Positions 8,038 through 18,362 of a stretch of 64,000 nucleotides of DNA are shown in pieces. Below the pieces are notes generated by a model that ran no database searches, had not been told where the DNA came from, and saw only the letters and a program-made list of their open reading frames with translations. This DNA is from Rhodoferax koreense (GTDB lineage: Bacteria; Pseudomonadota; Gammaproteobacteria; Burkholderiales; Burkholderiaceae_C). The stretch lies in contig NZ_CP019236.1 of NCBI RefSeq assembly GCF_001955695.1, positions 186,001-250,000 of the forward strand, given 5' to 3'. Numbering within the stretch: the stretch's first letter is position 1; every line of letters begins with the position of its first letter. Both the position numbers and the translations under genes were made by a program.

Positions 8038-9651
8038 TTACTTCTTGCTGACCAGGAACATGTAGTTGGTGTCGAAGGTCGGGCCGAGCTTGAAGCCATC
8101 GACGTTGCTGCGCACGGCCGCCACTTCGGTCTGCTGGAACAGCATGATGAAGGGGCTGGTCTTGCGGAACTCGGCCTGCATGTCCTCGTACATCTTCTTG
8201 CGCTTGGCGGTGTCGCGTTCGAGCACGGCGGCGTCGGCCATCTTGTCGAGCGCGGGCACGATCCAGGCGTTGCGCCAGGCCAGCGGCTTGGCCTTGGCGT
8301 CGTCGCTGTTGTCGCTGTTCTGCACGAAGGTGGCGTTGGTGTGCGGGTCCCAGTAATCGGCACCCCACTGGCCGATGTACATGTCGTGGGTGCGCGCGCG
8401 GTACTTGGTCAGCACCTGCTTGCCGTCGCCGGGGATGATCTCGATGTCGATGCCGGCGCGCTTGGCCGTCTGCTGGAAGGATTCGGTGATGCCCTGCACC
8501 GGCTGGATGGTGCGCATGTCGATGGTGACCTTGAAGCCGTTCGGCAGGCCGGCCTTGGTCAGCAACGCCTTGGCCTTGTCCACGTCGAGCTTGTAGGGCA
8601 TTTCGGTGCTCGCGCCGAGCAGGCCGACCGGCATGAAGTTCTGGTCGATCACGCCGATGTTCTTGATGAGGGTGTCGCCGATGGCCGAATAGTCCACCAG
8701 CCACTTCAACGCCTCGCGCACCTCCGGCTTGGCCAGGTTCGGGTTCTTCTGGTTCAGGCTGATGTAGTAGACCGTGCCCTTGGGTGCCGAGGTGGTCTTG
8801 ACGTCCTTGTTGCTGGCCAGCGCGGCGAGGTCCTGCGGCGCCAGGTTGCGCGCGATGTCGATGTCGCCTTTCTCCAGCAGCAGGCGCTGCGTGGCCGATT
8901 CCTTCACGTGGCGGTAGAGCACGCGCGCCAGTGGCATCTTGGGGCCGTAGTAGTTGTCGTTGCGCTCCAGGGTGATGACTTCGTTGGCGCGCCATTCGCG
9001 CAGCTTCAGCGGGCCGGAGCCGGCGTAGCCGGTCTTCATCCACGCGTAGCCCCAGTCGCCGTCCTTTTCGTGGCTGGCGACGAGCTTCTTGTCGACGATG
9101 GCCCCCACGTTGGCGGTGAGGCAGTTGAGCACGAACGACGGCGCGTAGGCTTTGTCGGTTTCCATCGTCAGCGTGAGCGGGCCGGTGGCCTTGATCTTGT
9201 CCTTGACGGAATCCTTGCCGAAGCCGAATTGGGTGAGGATGAAGGCGGGCGACTTGTCGAGCATCACCGCGCGCTGCAGTGAATAGGCCACGTCCTCGGC
9301 CGTGAGCGGGTTGCCCGAGGCGAACTTCAGGCCGGGCTTGAGTTCGAAGGTATAGGTCTTGCCGTCGGGCGAGATGGTCCAGGCCTTGGCCACGTCGCCG
9401 ACGAGCTTGGAGGAGTCGGCGGGGTCCAGGCGCACCAGGCGGTCGTAGGTGTTGCCCATGATCTCGCCGGCAGACAGCTCGAAGGCTTCGGCCGGGTCCA
9501 TGGTGATGATGTCGTCGAAGCCGAAGGCCACGACCAGGGTGTCCTTGGGCGTGGCGGCGACGGCGGAATGCATGCCCGCGGCGAGCACGAGGGCGGACGC
9601 GGCGGCCGCGACGAGGATTCGGCGATTCAACACGGGGCTCAGGGTGCGCAT
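8038..9651 (-). CDS. ddpA: periplasmic dipeptide-binding protein (SBP family 5)
   Basis: The 537-residue protein begins MRTLSPVLNRRILVAAAASA, a Sec signal peptide with likely cleavage at AVA-A near residue 33. It is followed by the family 5 solute-binding fold (DIITMDPAEAFE, LRLDP-like strand, LKPGLKFASGNPLTAEDVAYS). Dpp/Opp/Ddp receptors of this family capture peptides in the periplasm and deliver them to the permeases. An in-frame extension to 9837 was rejected because the signal peptide defines the start. It lies between the ddpX-like peptidase and the DdpB-type permease, the same place as ddpA in E. coli. Confidence 0.94.
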   Translation of the reverse strand: MRTLSPVLNRRILVAAAASALVLAAGMHSAVAATPKDTLVVAFGFDDIITMDPAEAFELSAGEIMGNTYDRLVRLDPADSSKLVGDVAKAWTISPDGKTYTFELKPGLKFASGNPLTAEDVAYSLQRAVMLDKSPAFILTQFGFGKDSVKDKIKATGPLTLTMETDKAYAPSFVLNCLTANVGAIVDKKLVASHEKDGDWGYAWMKTGYAGSGPLKLREWRANEVITLERNDNYYGPKMPLARVLYRHVKESATQRLLLEKGDIDIARNLAPQDLAALASNKDVKTTSAPKGTVYYISLNQKNPNLAKPEVREALKWLVDYSAIGDTLIKNIGVIDQNFMPVGLLGASTEMPYKLDVDKAKALLTKAGLPNGFKVTIDMRTIQPVQGITESFQQTAKRAGIDIEIIPGDGKQVLTKYRARTHDMYIGQWGADYWDPHTNATFVQNSDNSDDAKAKPLAWRNAWIVPALDKMADAAVLERDTAKRKKMYEDMQAEFRKTSPFIMLFQQTEVAAVRSNVDGFKLGPTFDTNYMFLVSKK

Positions 9652-9722
9652 GGGGAAGTCCTTCTGTTGTATAGCGGCAAACGGGTGAAGCTTACCGATC
9701 GACTTCCAACGCAAGAACCATG

Positions 9723-10322
9723 CTAACCCTCGGTGGCGGTCTCCGTCGTTGCCAGGTGCATCGGGCTCAGTTCGCCGAGCAGGGCGCTGTCGATGAGCGG
9801 ATAACGGTCGTTCGCCGGCAGGGCGTAATGCCACCATTCGTGGGGCAGGTGCACGAAACCGGCGTCTTCCATTACCTTCATCAGCAGCAGCCGGTTGGCC
9901 TGGGCAACCGGCGACACGGCGTCACTGAAATGGTGCGAGGCCGTGGTCATGTCGTCGAAGCCGGTGCCCATGTCGAGTTCGGCGCCCTGGCCATCGACCA
10001 GGGTCAGGTCCACGGCCGTGCCGCGGGTATGGTTGGAGCCGATCTTCGGGTCGGCCACATAGGCCTGGTCCGGCGCGGTTTCCCACAGCCTGACCTGGGC
10101 TTCGTGCGGACGGAACGCGTCGAAGATCTTCAGGCGGTAGCCGGCGTCCGCGGCGAGCGCGACCGCACGGCGCAGGCAGGCTTCGGCGTCGCGGTGCAGC
10201 AGGCAGACGGCCCGGTCGTAGATGCGCTGTCCGGCAACGTTGTCCGGCGTGGCATAGGCCAGGTGCAGCTGCACCTGGTGGGTTTCTGGGGTGATCTGGA
10301 CGAGAGGGTGTGGCATGGGCAT
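9723..10322 (-). CDS. ddpX: D-alanyl-D-alanine dipeptidase, VanX/DdpX family (M15D)
   Basis: The 199-residue cytoplasmic zinc peptidase has the VanX catalytic signatures: SNHTRGTAVDL (SxHxxGxAxD, supplying the His and Asp ligands, about residues 107-116) and HEWWHY (catalytic Glu and third zinc His). FDAFRPHEAQ is the conserved Arg segment. VanX/DdpX enzymes cut D-Ala-D-Ala to D-alanine. The start is the ATG at 10322 or the one at 10316; the long upstream extension would run through the metH leader. It heads a minus-strand operon followed by the binding protein, two permeases, two ATPases and a dipeptidase, which supports D-Ala-D-Ala scavenging rather than vancomycin resistance: no vanH or vanA ligase is nearby. 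Confidence 0.92.
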   Translation of the reverse strand: MPMPHPLVQITPETHQVQLHLAYATPDNVAGQRIYDRAVCLLHRDAEACLRRAVALAADAGYRLKIFDAFRPHEAQVRLWETAPDQAYVADPKIGSNHTRGTAVDLTLVDGQGAELDMGTGFDDMTTASHHFSDAVSPVAQANRLLLMKVMEDAGFVHLPHEWWHYALPANDRYPLIDSALLGELSPMHLATTETATEG

Positions 10323-10417
10323 CGGCGCGCAGGCGGCGAACACGGCGAAAAACCTTCGATTATCGGGTGGAAGCCGCCTCGCTGCTGGCGCCGGGATGTG
10401 GCGGTAAAATCCGGGCT

Positions 10418-10483
10418 CCCAAGGAGCGTTGCAGCGGCCCACCCGGATGGGTGCCGTCAGGCTTGGGAACACCAACGACGCTC
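10418..10483 (+). ncRNA. SAH riboswitch upstream of metH
   Basis: The segment has the architecture of the S-adenosylhomocysteine riboswitch. GAGCG-TTG (10424-10431) pairs with CAA (10473-10475) and CGCTC (10479-10483) as P1. An inner hairpin runs from CGGC (10435) through ACCC-GGAT-GGGT to GCCG (10456). CCCAAG (10418-10423) can form a pseudoknot with CTTGGG (10462-10467). The conserved core TCAGGCTTGGG and CAACGACGCTC are present. This class turns genes on when SAH accumulates, which fits a methionine synthase immediately downstream. Its 3' edge is about 30 nt before the ATG. Confidence 0.88.
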
Positions 10484-10513
10484 GCCTGATTCCTCGACCC
10501 ACAGGTGAGCCGC

Positions 10514-13255
<2,742 letters not shown>

Positions 13256-13275
13256 CCGCGGATGAGTTGAGCTCT

Positions 13276-13297
13276 CCATCCGCTCTGGATGGCATTT
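13276..13297 (+). terminator. possible weak terminator after metH
   Basis: CCATCC and GGATGG form a 6-bp stem around CTCT/GCTCT, followed by CATTTT. It is 20 bp behind the metH stop. The stem is short and the T tract is imperfect. Confidence 0.45.
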
Positions 13298-13427
13298 TCC
13301 GAGACGCGCCGTCACCCACTTCGGGTTTACCCTGGCTTACAAAAAAGGCGCCACGGTACCGCTGTGCGGATTTACCTTTCCTTCTGGCCTCTAAATTGCG
13401 TCAGGGTCTTTGACTCTGAGGAACCTC

Positions 13428-13901
13428 ATGTTACGTGCCGAGATGCGGACTTCGCCGCACCCTTCTTCTGTCGAATCTTCCCACCGGGCGCCCGTGCCCG
13501 CGCCAGGCTTGTTCTCCTCGCCGTGGATGAAGGCAGGCGTGTGGCTGCTGGCCGCCGCCTCGCTTGGCGTTTCCCTCGTCTACACAGGCAGCGAGGAGCA
13601 CGTGGCTTCCCCGGGCTATGCGCTGGACCGGGACTGGGCCGCAAGTTCTCCGCTGGGTGTGGGCCCTGCGGCGCAAGCCGCGGCACCCCAGGCCGCGGCC
13701 ACGCCGACCTGCGCCGTCTGCGGCAGGGTGGAAGCCGTCGCGTCGATGCCGCATGTCCAGGCGTCCGGCAAGAAGACCGTGTTCGAAGTCAGGGTGCGCA
13801 TGGAGGATGGTCGCGCCCAGACGGTACGTGTGGAAAAGCGCCTGGCGGTGGGCACCCCGGTGATGCTGGAGCACGGCGTTCTGCGCGTCGCCAGCGCCTG
13901 A
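13428..13901 (+). CDS. hypothetical membrane-anchored protein with CxxCGxV domain
   Basis: The 157-residue protein has one predicted transmembrane or uncleaved signal segment (about residues 32-52, MKAGVWLLAAASLGVSLVYT), an Ala/Pro-rich linker, and a C-terminal domain starting TCAVCGRVEAV followed by a basic beta-rich stretch (TVFEVRVRMEDGRAQTVRVEKR). That C-terminal pattern resembles the tail of beta-proteobacterial glycine-zipper surface-antigen-like proteins, but no glycine zipper is seen. The ATG at 13428 follows AGGAACCTC, a reasonable ribosome site; a TTG at 13410 is less likely. No function is known. Confidence 0.7.
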   Translation: MLRAEMRTSPHPSSVESSHRAPVPAPGLFSSPWMKAGVWLLAAASLGVSLVYTGSEEHVASPGYALDRDWAASSPLGVGPAAQAAAPQAAATPTCAVCGRVEAVASMPHVQASGKKTVFEVRVRMEDGRAQTVRVEKRLAVGTPVMLEHGVLRVASA

Positions 13902-13961
13902 TCCCCGCTTGACCGGGGTTGGCGTTTCACGCGCGGCGGCGCGGCGCCTTAGGATGTGGCC

Positions 13962-14846
13962 ATGCGCCTGTCCTTGCCAAGACTTCTTTCCACGCTGACC
14001 GCGCCCGTGCGCACCGTGCATCGCGCCGTCGAACTCTGGCTCGAGGCCGACGGCCTGCGCATGAGCGCCGCCATGTCCTTCTACGGCATCCTGAGTCTCG
14101 CGCCGCTGCTGGTGCTGGTGGTGGCCGTGGTCGGATGGTGGGTGGACAAAAGCATCATCGAACACAACCTGATCCAGCAGATCCGCGAGTTGATCGGCGT
14201 GCAGGGGGCGCAGCTCGTCCAGCAGGCGCTCGACAGCGCCAAGCGGCCCGCCGAGGGCGCCCTGGCATCGGTGGTGGCGTTCGTGCTGTTGTTGTCTGGC
14301 GCCACCGGGGTGTTTGCCGAACTGCAGAACGCCTTCGAAATGCTCTGGCAGCACGGCGTGCCCAATCCCGTCAAGCCGAAGTGGTGGCGCAGTGCCTCGC
14401 TGCGCCTGCGCGGCATCGCCTACATCCTGGCTTTCGGCTTCCTGCTGCTGGTGTCGCTGGTGATTTCGGCGGCGCTGAACTTCGTCTCGGGATGGGCCGG
14501 CAGCCGATGGCTGCTCGAGGCCGTGTTTTTCGTGCTCAACGAACTGGTGTCTTTTGCCTTCTGCACCGGCCTGTTCGTGGCGCTGATGCGCATGAGCGTG
14601 GGCCGCAAACCGTCGCTGCGCTTCCTGGTGATGGGGGCGATGGTCGGCGCCCTGCTGTTCACGCTGGGCAAGCACCTGCTCGCGGCGTACCTGTCGGGCG
14701 CGGCGGCCGTGTCGGCCTACGGTGCCGCCGGCTCGCTGGTGGTGATGCTGATGTGGATCTATTTCTCCTCCGCCATCCTGCTGTTTTCCGCCTGTTGCGC
14801 GCGTTGCATTGCGGACGCCGCGCTCGACCGCGGTGCGCCGGGCTGA
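13962..14846 (+). CDS. yihY: YihY/BrkB-family inner-membrane protein
   Basis: The 294-residue protein has about six helices and the YihY signatures: ADGLRMSAAMSFYGILSLAPLLVLVVAV near the N-terminus and SAYGAAGSLVVMLMWIYFSSAILLFSA near the C-terminus. The family was once mislabelled ribonuclease BN and its role is unsettled, with transport or envelope functions suggested. It stands alone. The ATG at 13962 was chosen over a GTG two codons earlier. Confidence 0.9.
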   Translation: MRLSLPRLLSTLTAPVRTVHRAVELWLEADGLRMSAAMSFYGILSLAPLLVLVVAVVGWWVDKSIIEHNLIQQIRELIGVQGAQLVQQALDSAKRPAEGALASVVAFVLLLSGATGVFAELQNAFEMLWQHGVPNPVKPKWWRSASLRLRGIAYILAFGFLLLVSLVISAALNFVSGWAGSRWLLEAVFFVLNELVSFAFCTGLFVALMRMSVGRKPSLRFLVMGAMVGALLFTLGKHLLAAYLSGAAAVSAYGAAGSLVVMLMWIYFSSAILLFSACCARCIADAALDRGAPG

Positions 14847-15250
14847 CGGCGACCCCGAGACGTAATAAACGCCGGTGCAGGTAATGAGTTGTGTCGCCAG
14901 TCCGCCGACCGTGCCACCGCTGCCCCTACTCGGGTGGCAATCCAGCCAGGGAAATACGAAAATCGTCCATTCCGCAAGCGCAGTCTGCAGAAGCAGCTAC
15001 TGATTTAATAGCAGATCATGGTCAAAAAAGGCCGAGCGGCTGCGGCCTTTTCCGCCTTTTGGAAACGCCGATTTGCGTCAATATGATGACAGCCCGCTAT
15101 ACCAGAGTCTGCCCTGAAATCAAAGGGTACTAGTCACGTTTACTGACATTTTGTGACCTCATCGTAGGACGAATGCCCGTAGCATTGTAGTTTTAAAGAT
15201 GTCATACAAGCGGTGTCTACTGCAATGGCACACAGTCCGAGGGAACTCCA
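14847..15250. other. intergenic region
   Basis: About 400 bp between yihY and the acyltransferase gene. Apart from the terminator at 15026-15051 I see no convincing gene or RNA. An 80-codon open frame (14891-15133) has no recognisable features. The 15140-15245 part is AT-richer and probably holds the promoter of the acyltransferase gene. Confidence 0.6.
15026..15051. terminator. Rho-independent terminator
   Basis: A 9-bp stem, AAAAGGCCG and CGGCCTTTT, encloses an 8-nt loop. A and T runs on the two sides allow function on both strands. It is 180 bp behind yihY. Confidence 0.75.
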
Positions 15251-16060
15251 ATGCCACAACAACATCACACGCAGCCCGGGGATCGGTTCAATCGCTATTT
15301 CAAGATTGCCCCGGCTTTGTGCGATCAACTTCGTAACGAGGTGTTTCACATTCGCCACGAGGTTTACGCACGGGAATTCGGATTCGAACCGCTTCGTGCT
15401 GACGAAAAAGAGACAGACGCCTACGACCGCCATTCCTTGCACTGCATCGTCAAGACCGCCGACGACGCCGATCACCTCGTGGGTTGTGCCCGCATCGTCA
15501 TGCCGGACCCCGACGCACCGCATGCGCCGCTGCCTTTCGAGATCGCCTGCCGCGACACGCTGGACCGCAGCATCATTGACCCGGCCAAGCTGCCGCGCCA
15601 CCGCATCGCCGAGGTGTCTCGCCTCGCCGTGATGGCGGATTTTCGGCGGCGCAAGGGTGAGAAGCTCTCGGCCGACGCGAGCCTGAACGAGCAGGACTTC
15701 GGCGGCGTCGGTGTGCACCGTTTCCCGAACATCCCCCTGAGCCTGTACAGCGCGGCCGTGCTGATGGCGCAGCGCCAGGACATCGAATACCTGTTCGTCC
15801 TGACCGAGCCGCGCCTGTCCAAGCATTTCGCCAAATTCGGCGTGAACATCACCCCGATCGGCGAACCCATCGACTTCCATGGCATCCGGGTGCCGTCGGT
15901 GATGCGCGTGGCCGAAATCTACCCCGGCTTGCGCACGCTGTTTCGACCGATCTGGCACGCGATCGAGAAACAGCTCGACGTCGCCTACGCAGCCGGTTTG
16001 CCGGTGGTGTCTTCCCAGGCCGATTTCGAAACCAATAGCGAACTGCTCGCACTGCACTGA
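15251..16060 (+). CDS. PEP-CTERM/exosortase system-associated acyltransferase (GNAT, autoinducer-synthase-like)
   Basis: The 269-residue protein opens with FNRYFKIAPALCDQLRNEVFHIRHEVYAREFGFEP, the pattern of the PEP-CTERM/exosortase-associated acyltransferase family, which shares a fold with LuxI and FeeM N-acyl amino acid synthases. VGCARIV and AEVSRLAV match the acyl-acceptor and cofactor strands, and CRDTLD and RFRR-like basic segments follow. Relatives normally sit in exopolysaccharide or PEP-CTERM clusters, whereas here the gene stands alone between yihY and comM. Its substrate is unknown. The ATG at 15251 follows GAGGGAACTCCA, a good ribosome site. Confidence 0.82.
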   Translation: MPQQHHTQPGDRFNRYFKIAPALCDQLRNEVFHIRHEVYAREFGFEPLRADEKETDAYDRHSLHCIVKTADDADHLVGCARIVMPDPDAPHAPLPFEIACRDTLDRSIIDPAKLPRHRIAEVSRLAVMADFRRRKGEKLSADASLNEQDFGGVGVHRFPNIPLSLYSAAVLMAQRQDIEYLFVLTEPRLSKHFAKFGVNITPIGEPIDFHGIRVPSVMRVAEIYPGLRTLFRPIWHAIEKQLDVAYAAGLPVVSSQADFETNSELLALH

Positions 16061-16071
16061 CGCGCTCGGCG

Positions 16072-17619
16072 TCAAGCCTGCGGGCGCAATGCCCGCCGGT
16101 ATTGCACGGCTTCGGCCACGTGGGCCGTTTCGGTGTTCTCCGCCCCGGCCAGATCGGCAATGGTGCGCGCCACCTTGAGCGCACGGTGGATGCTGCGCGC
16201 CGACCAGCCCAATCGCGCGGCCGCGGTGTTGAGGAACTTCGCCGCCCCCGCGTCCAGCCGCAATTGCGCATCGATCTCCTGCCCCTCCAGCGCCTGGTTG
16301 GATTTGCCCTGGCGTGCGATGGCCCGTGTGCGCGCCGCGCTGCTGCGTGTGCGGATGGCATCGGTCGATTCGCCGGGCGGCGCATGGATCAGCTCCTGCG
16401 GTGCGAGCGCCGGCACCTCCACGTGGAGATCGATCCGGTCGATCAGCGGCCCGCTGAGTTTGCTCTGATAACGCAGCACCTGATCGGGAGAACAGCGGCA
16501 GGCGGTCTGCCTGGAGCCGAGGTAGCCGCAAGGGCAAGGGTTCATGGCCGCGATCATCTGGAACCGGGCCGGAAATTCCGCTCGCCGCGCCGCACGCGCA
16601 ATGGTGATGCGGCCGGTCTCCAGCGGTTCGCGCAGGGCCTCGAGCGCCGAGCGTGGAAACTCGGGCAGTTCGTCGAGGAACAGCACGCCGTGGTGCGCCA
16701 GCGAAATTTCCCCCGGGCGCGGCGGCGAGCCGCCACCGACCAGCGCCACGGCGCTGGCCGTGTGGTGCGGTGTGCAGGTGGGCCGGGTGGCCCAGCGTTC
16801 GAGCACGAAACGCCCCCCGATGCTGGCCACGGCGGCACTTTGCAGGGCTTCCTCCACGGTCATTGGCGGCAGCAGCCCGGCGAAACGCTGGGCCAGCATG
16901 GATTTGCCGGAACCGGGCGGACCGACCATCAGCAGGCTGTGGCCTCCGGCCGCGGCGATCTCCAACGCACGCTTGGCAGCGGCCTGGCCCTTCACGTCGG
17001 ACAGGTCGGCGTAGGGCGCGGTGGGCGGCAGCACGCGCGGTGCCAACCGTGCCCAGCCATCGGCGTCAAGGTGGCTGTCTTCGGCCGTTGCCGTTGCGGG
17101 TTCCGGCAGAAAGTGGCGCACCACGTCCAGCAGATGCCGCGCGCGGTACACCTCGGCATCGGGCACCAGTGCGGCCTCCTCCGCACTGGCCGGCGGCAGC
17201 ACCAGACGCGTGCGCACCTGCTGCGCCTGCAGCGCCAGGCTCACCGCGAGGGCGCCGCGCACCGGTCGCAGCGCACCCGAAAGCGAAAGTTCGCCCGCGA
17301 ACTCGTAGCCGGCAAGGCGGCTGCCGTCGATCTGTCCGCTGGCTGCAAGAATGCCCAGGGCGATCGGCAGGTCGAAGCGGCCCGAGTCCTTCGGCAGATC
17401 GGCCGGGGCCAGGTTGACCGTGATGCGCTTGTTGTGCGGAAACGCTAGCCCGGCATTCTGGATGGCCGACCGCACGCGTTCGCGGGCCTCCTTGACCTCC
17501 ACATCGGCGAGACCGACGAGGGTGAAGCTCGGCAAACCGTTGACGAGATGCACCTCAACGGTGACAGCCGGCGCTTCCAACCCCAGCAAAGCGCGGCTTT
17601 GCACCAAAGATAAGCTCAT
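16072..17619 (-). CDS. comM: ComM/YifB-family Mg-chelatase-like AAA+ ATPase
   Basis: The 515-residue protein has an N-terminal Lon-protease-like domain (about residues 20-140), a Mg-chelatase AAA+ core with Walker A GPPGSGKSMLAQRF near residue 235 and a FLDELPEF Walker B, a zinc-type CPCGYLGSRQTACRCSPD segment, and a C-terminal lid (ARSIHRALKVARTIADL). ComM is a hexameric helicase that promotes branch migration during natural transformation. It is intact here, while radA, encoding another branch-migration helicase, is broken at 33953. The preceding ATG at 17619 gives the family's usual MSLSLVQSRALLGLEAPAV start. Confidence 0.95.
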   Translation of the reverse strand: MSLSLVQSRALLGLEAPAVTVEVHLVNGLPSFTLVGLADVEVKEARERVRSAIQNAGLAFPHNKRITVNLAPADLPKDSGRFDLPIALGILAASGQIDGSRLAGYEFAGELSLSGALRPVRGALAVSLALQAQQVRTRLVLPPASAEEAALVPDAEVYRARHLLDVVRHFLPEPATATAEDSHLDADGWARLAPRVLPPTAPYADLSDVKGQAAAKRALEIAAAGGHSLLMVGPPGSGKSMLAQRFAGLLPPMTVEEALQSAAVASIGGRFVLERWATRPTCTPHHTASAVALVGGGSPPRPGEISLAHHGVLFLDELPEFPRSALEALREPLETGRITIARAARRAEFPARFQMIAAMNPCPCGYLGSRQTACRCSPDQVLRYQSKLSGPLIDRIDLHVEVPALAPQELIHAPPGESTDAIRTRSSAARTRAIARQGKSNQALEGQEIDAQLRLDAGAAKFLNTAAARLGWSARSIHRALKVARTIADLAGAENTETAHVAEAVQYRRALRPQA

Positions 17620-17679
17620 TCGTTCATTCCTCCCTCATTCGGTGCATGCGCGCAAAGTAAAACAATGCATCAGTTTGTT

Positions 17680-17714
17680 CGCACCACCATGGTGCCAATA
17701 CCACCATGGGTGTC
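17680..17714 (+). promoter_or_regulatory. NtrC-type enhancer sites upstream of glnK
   Basis: GCACCACCATGGTGC (17681-17695) fits the NtrC consensus GCACCA-N3-TGGTGC exactly. A second, weaker copy, ACCACCATGGGTGT, follows at 17700-17713. They lie about 70-85 bp upstream of the sigma-54 element at 17766, the usual geometry for NtrC activation of glnK-amtB under nitrogen limitation. Confidence 0.75.
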
Positions 17715-17765
17715 TGGGTTTAACGCGCTACGCGGGTGCCGCGTGCACCCTGGCCTTGGGGAATT

Positions 17766-17781
17766 TGGCACGCTCCGTGCT
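17766..17781 (+). promoter_or_regulatory. sigma-54 (RpoN) promoter of glnK-amtB
   Basis: TGGCACG-CTCC-GTGCT matches the -24/-12 RpoN consensus TGGCACG-N4-TTGCW with one mismatch and correct GG-to-GC spacing. Two NtrC-like dyads lie upstream, and glnK and amtB follow downstream. Confidence 0.8.
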
Positions 17782-17823
17782 TATGACGACGCGTCATTCC
17801 TTTTTTTACATTTGGAGCGAACC

Positions 17824-18331
<508 letters not shown>

Positions 18332-18362
18332 GCCGCATTCGCAAAAAGAAAGAAACTTCGAA

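Noticed and set aside
9723..10322. VanX as a sign of glycopeptide resistance
   Set aside because: No vanH, vanA-type ligase or vanRS genes are nearby, and the transporter context points to dipeptide use in a Gram-negative.
10323..10502. An N-terminal extension of ddpX up to 10502
   Set aside because: It would run through the SAH riboswitch on the opposite strand, and the added residues show no VanX similarity; the ATG at 10322 fits the family.
14891..15133. An 80-codon plus-strand frame after yihY
   Set aside because: Runs through the terminator at 15026-15051 and shows no protein-like pattern.
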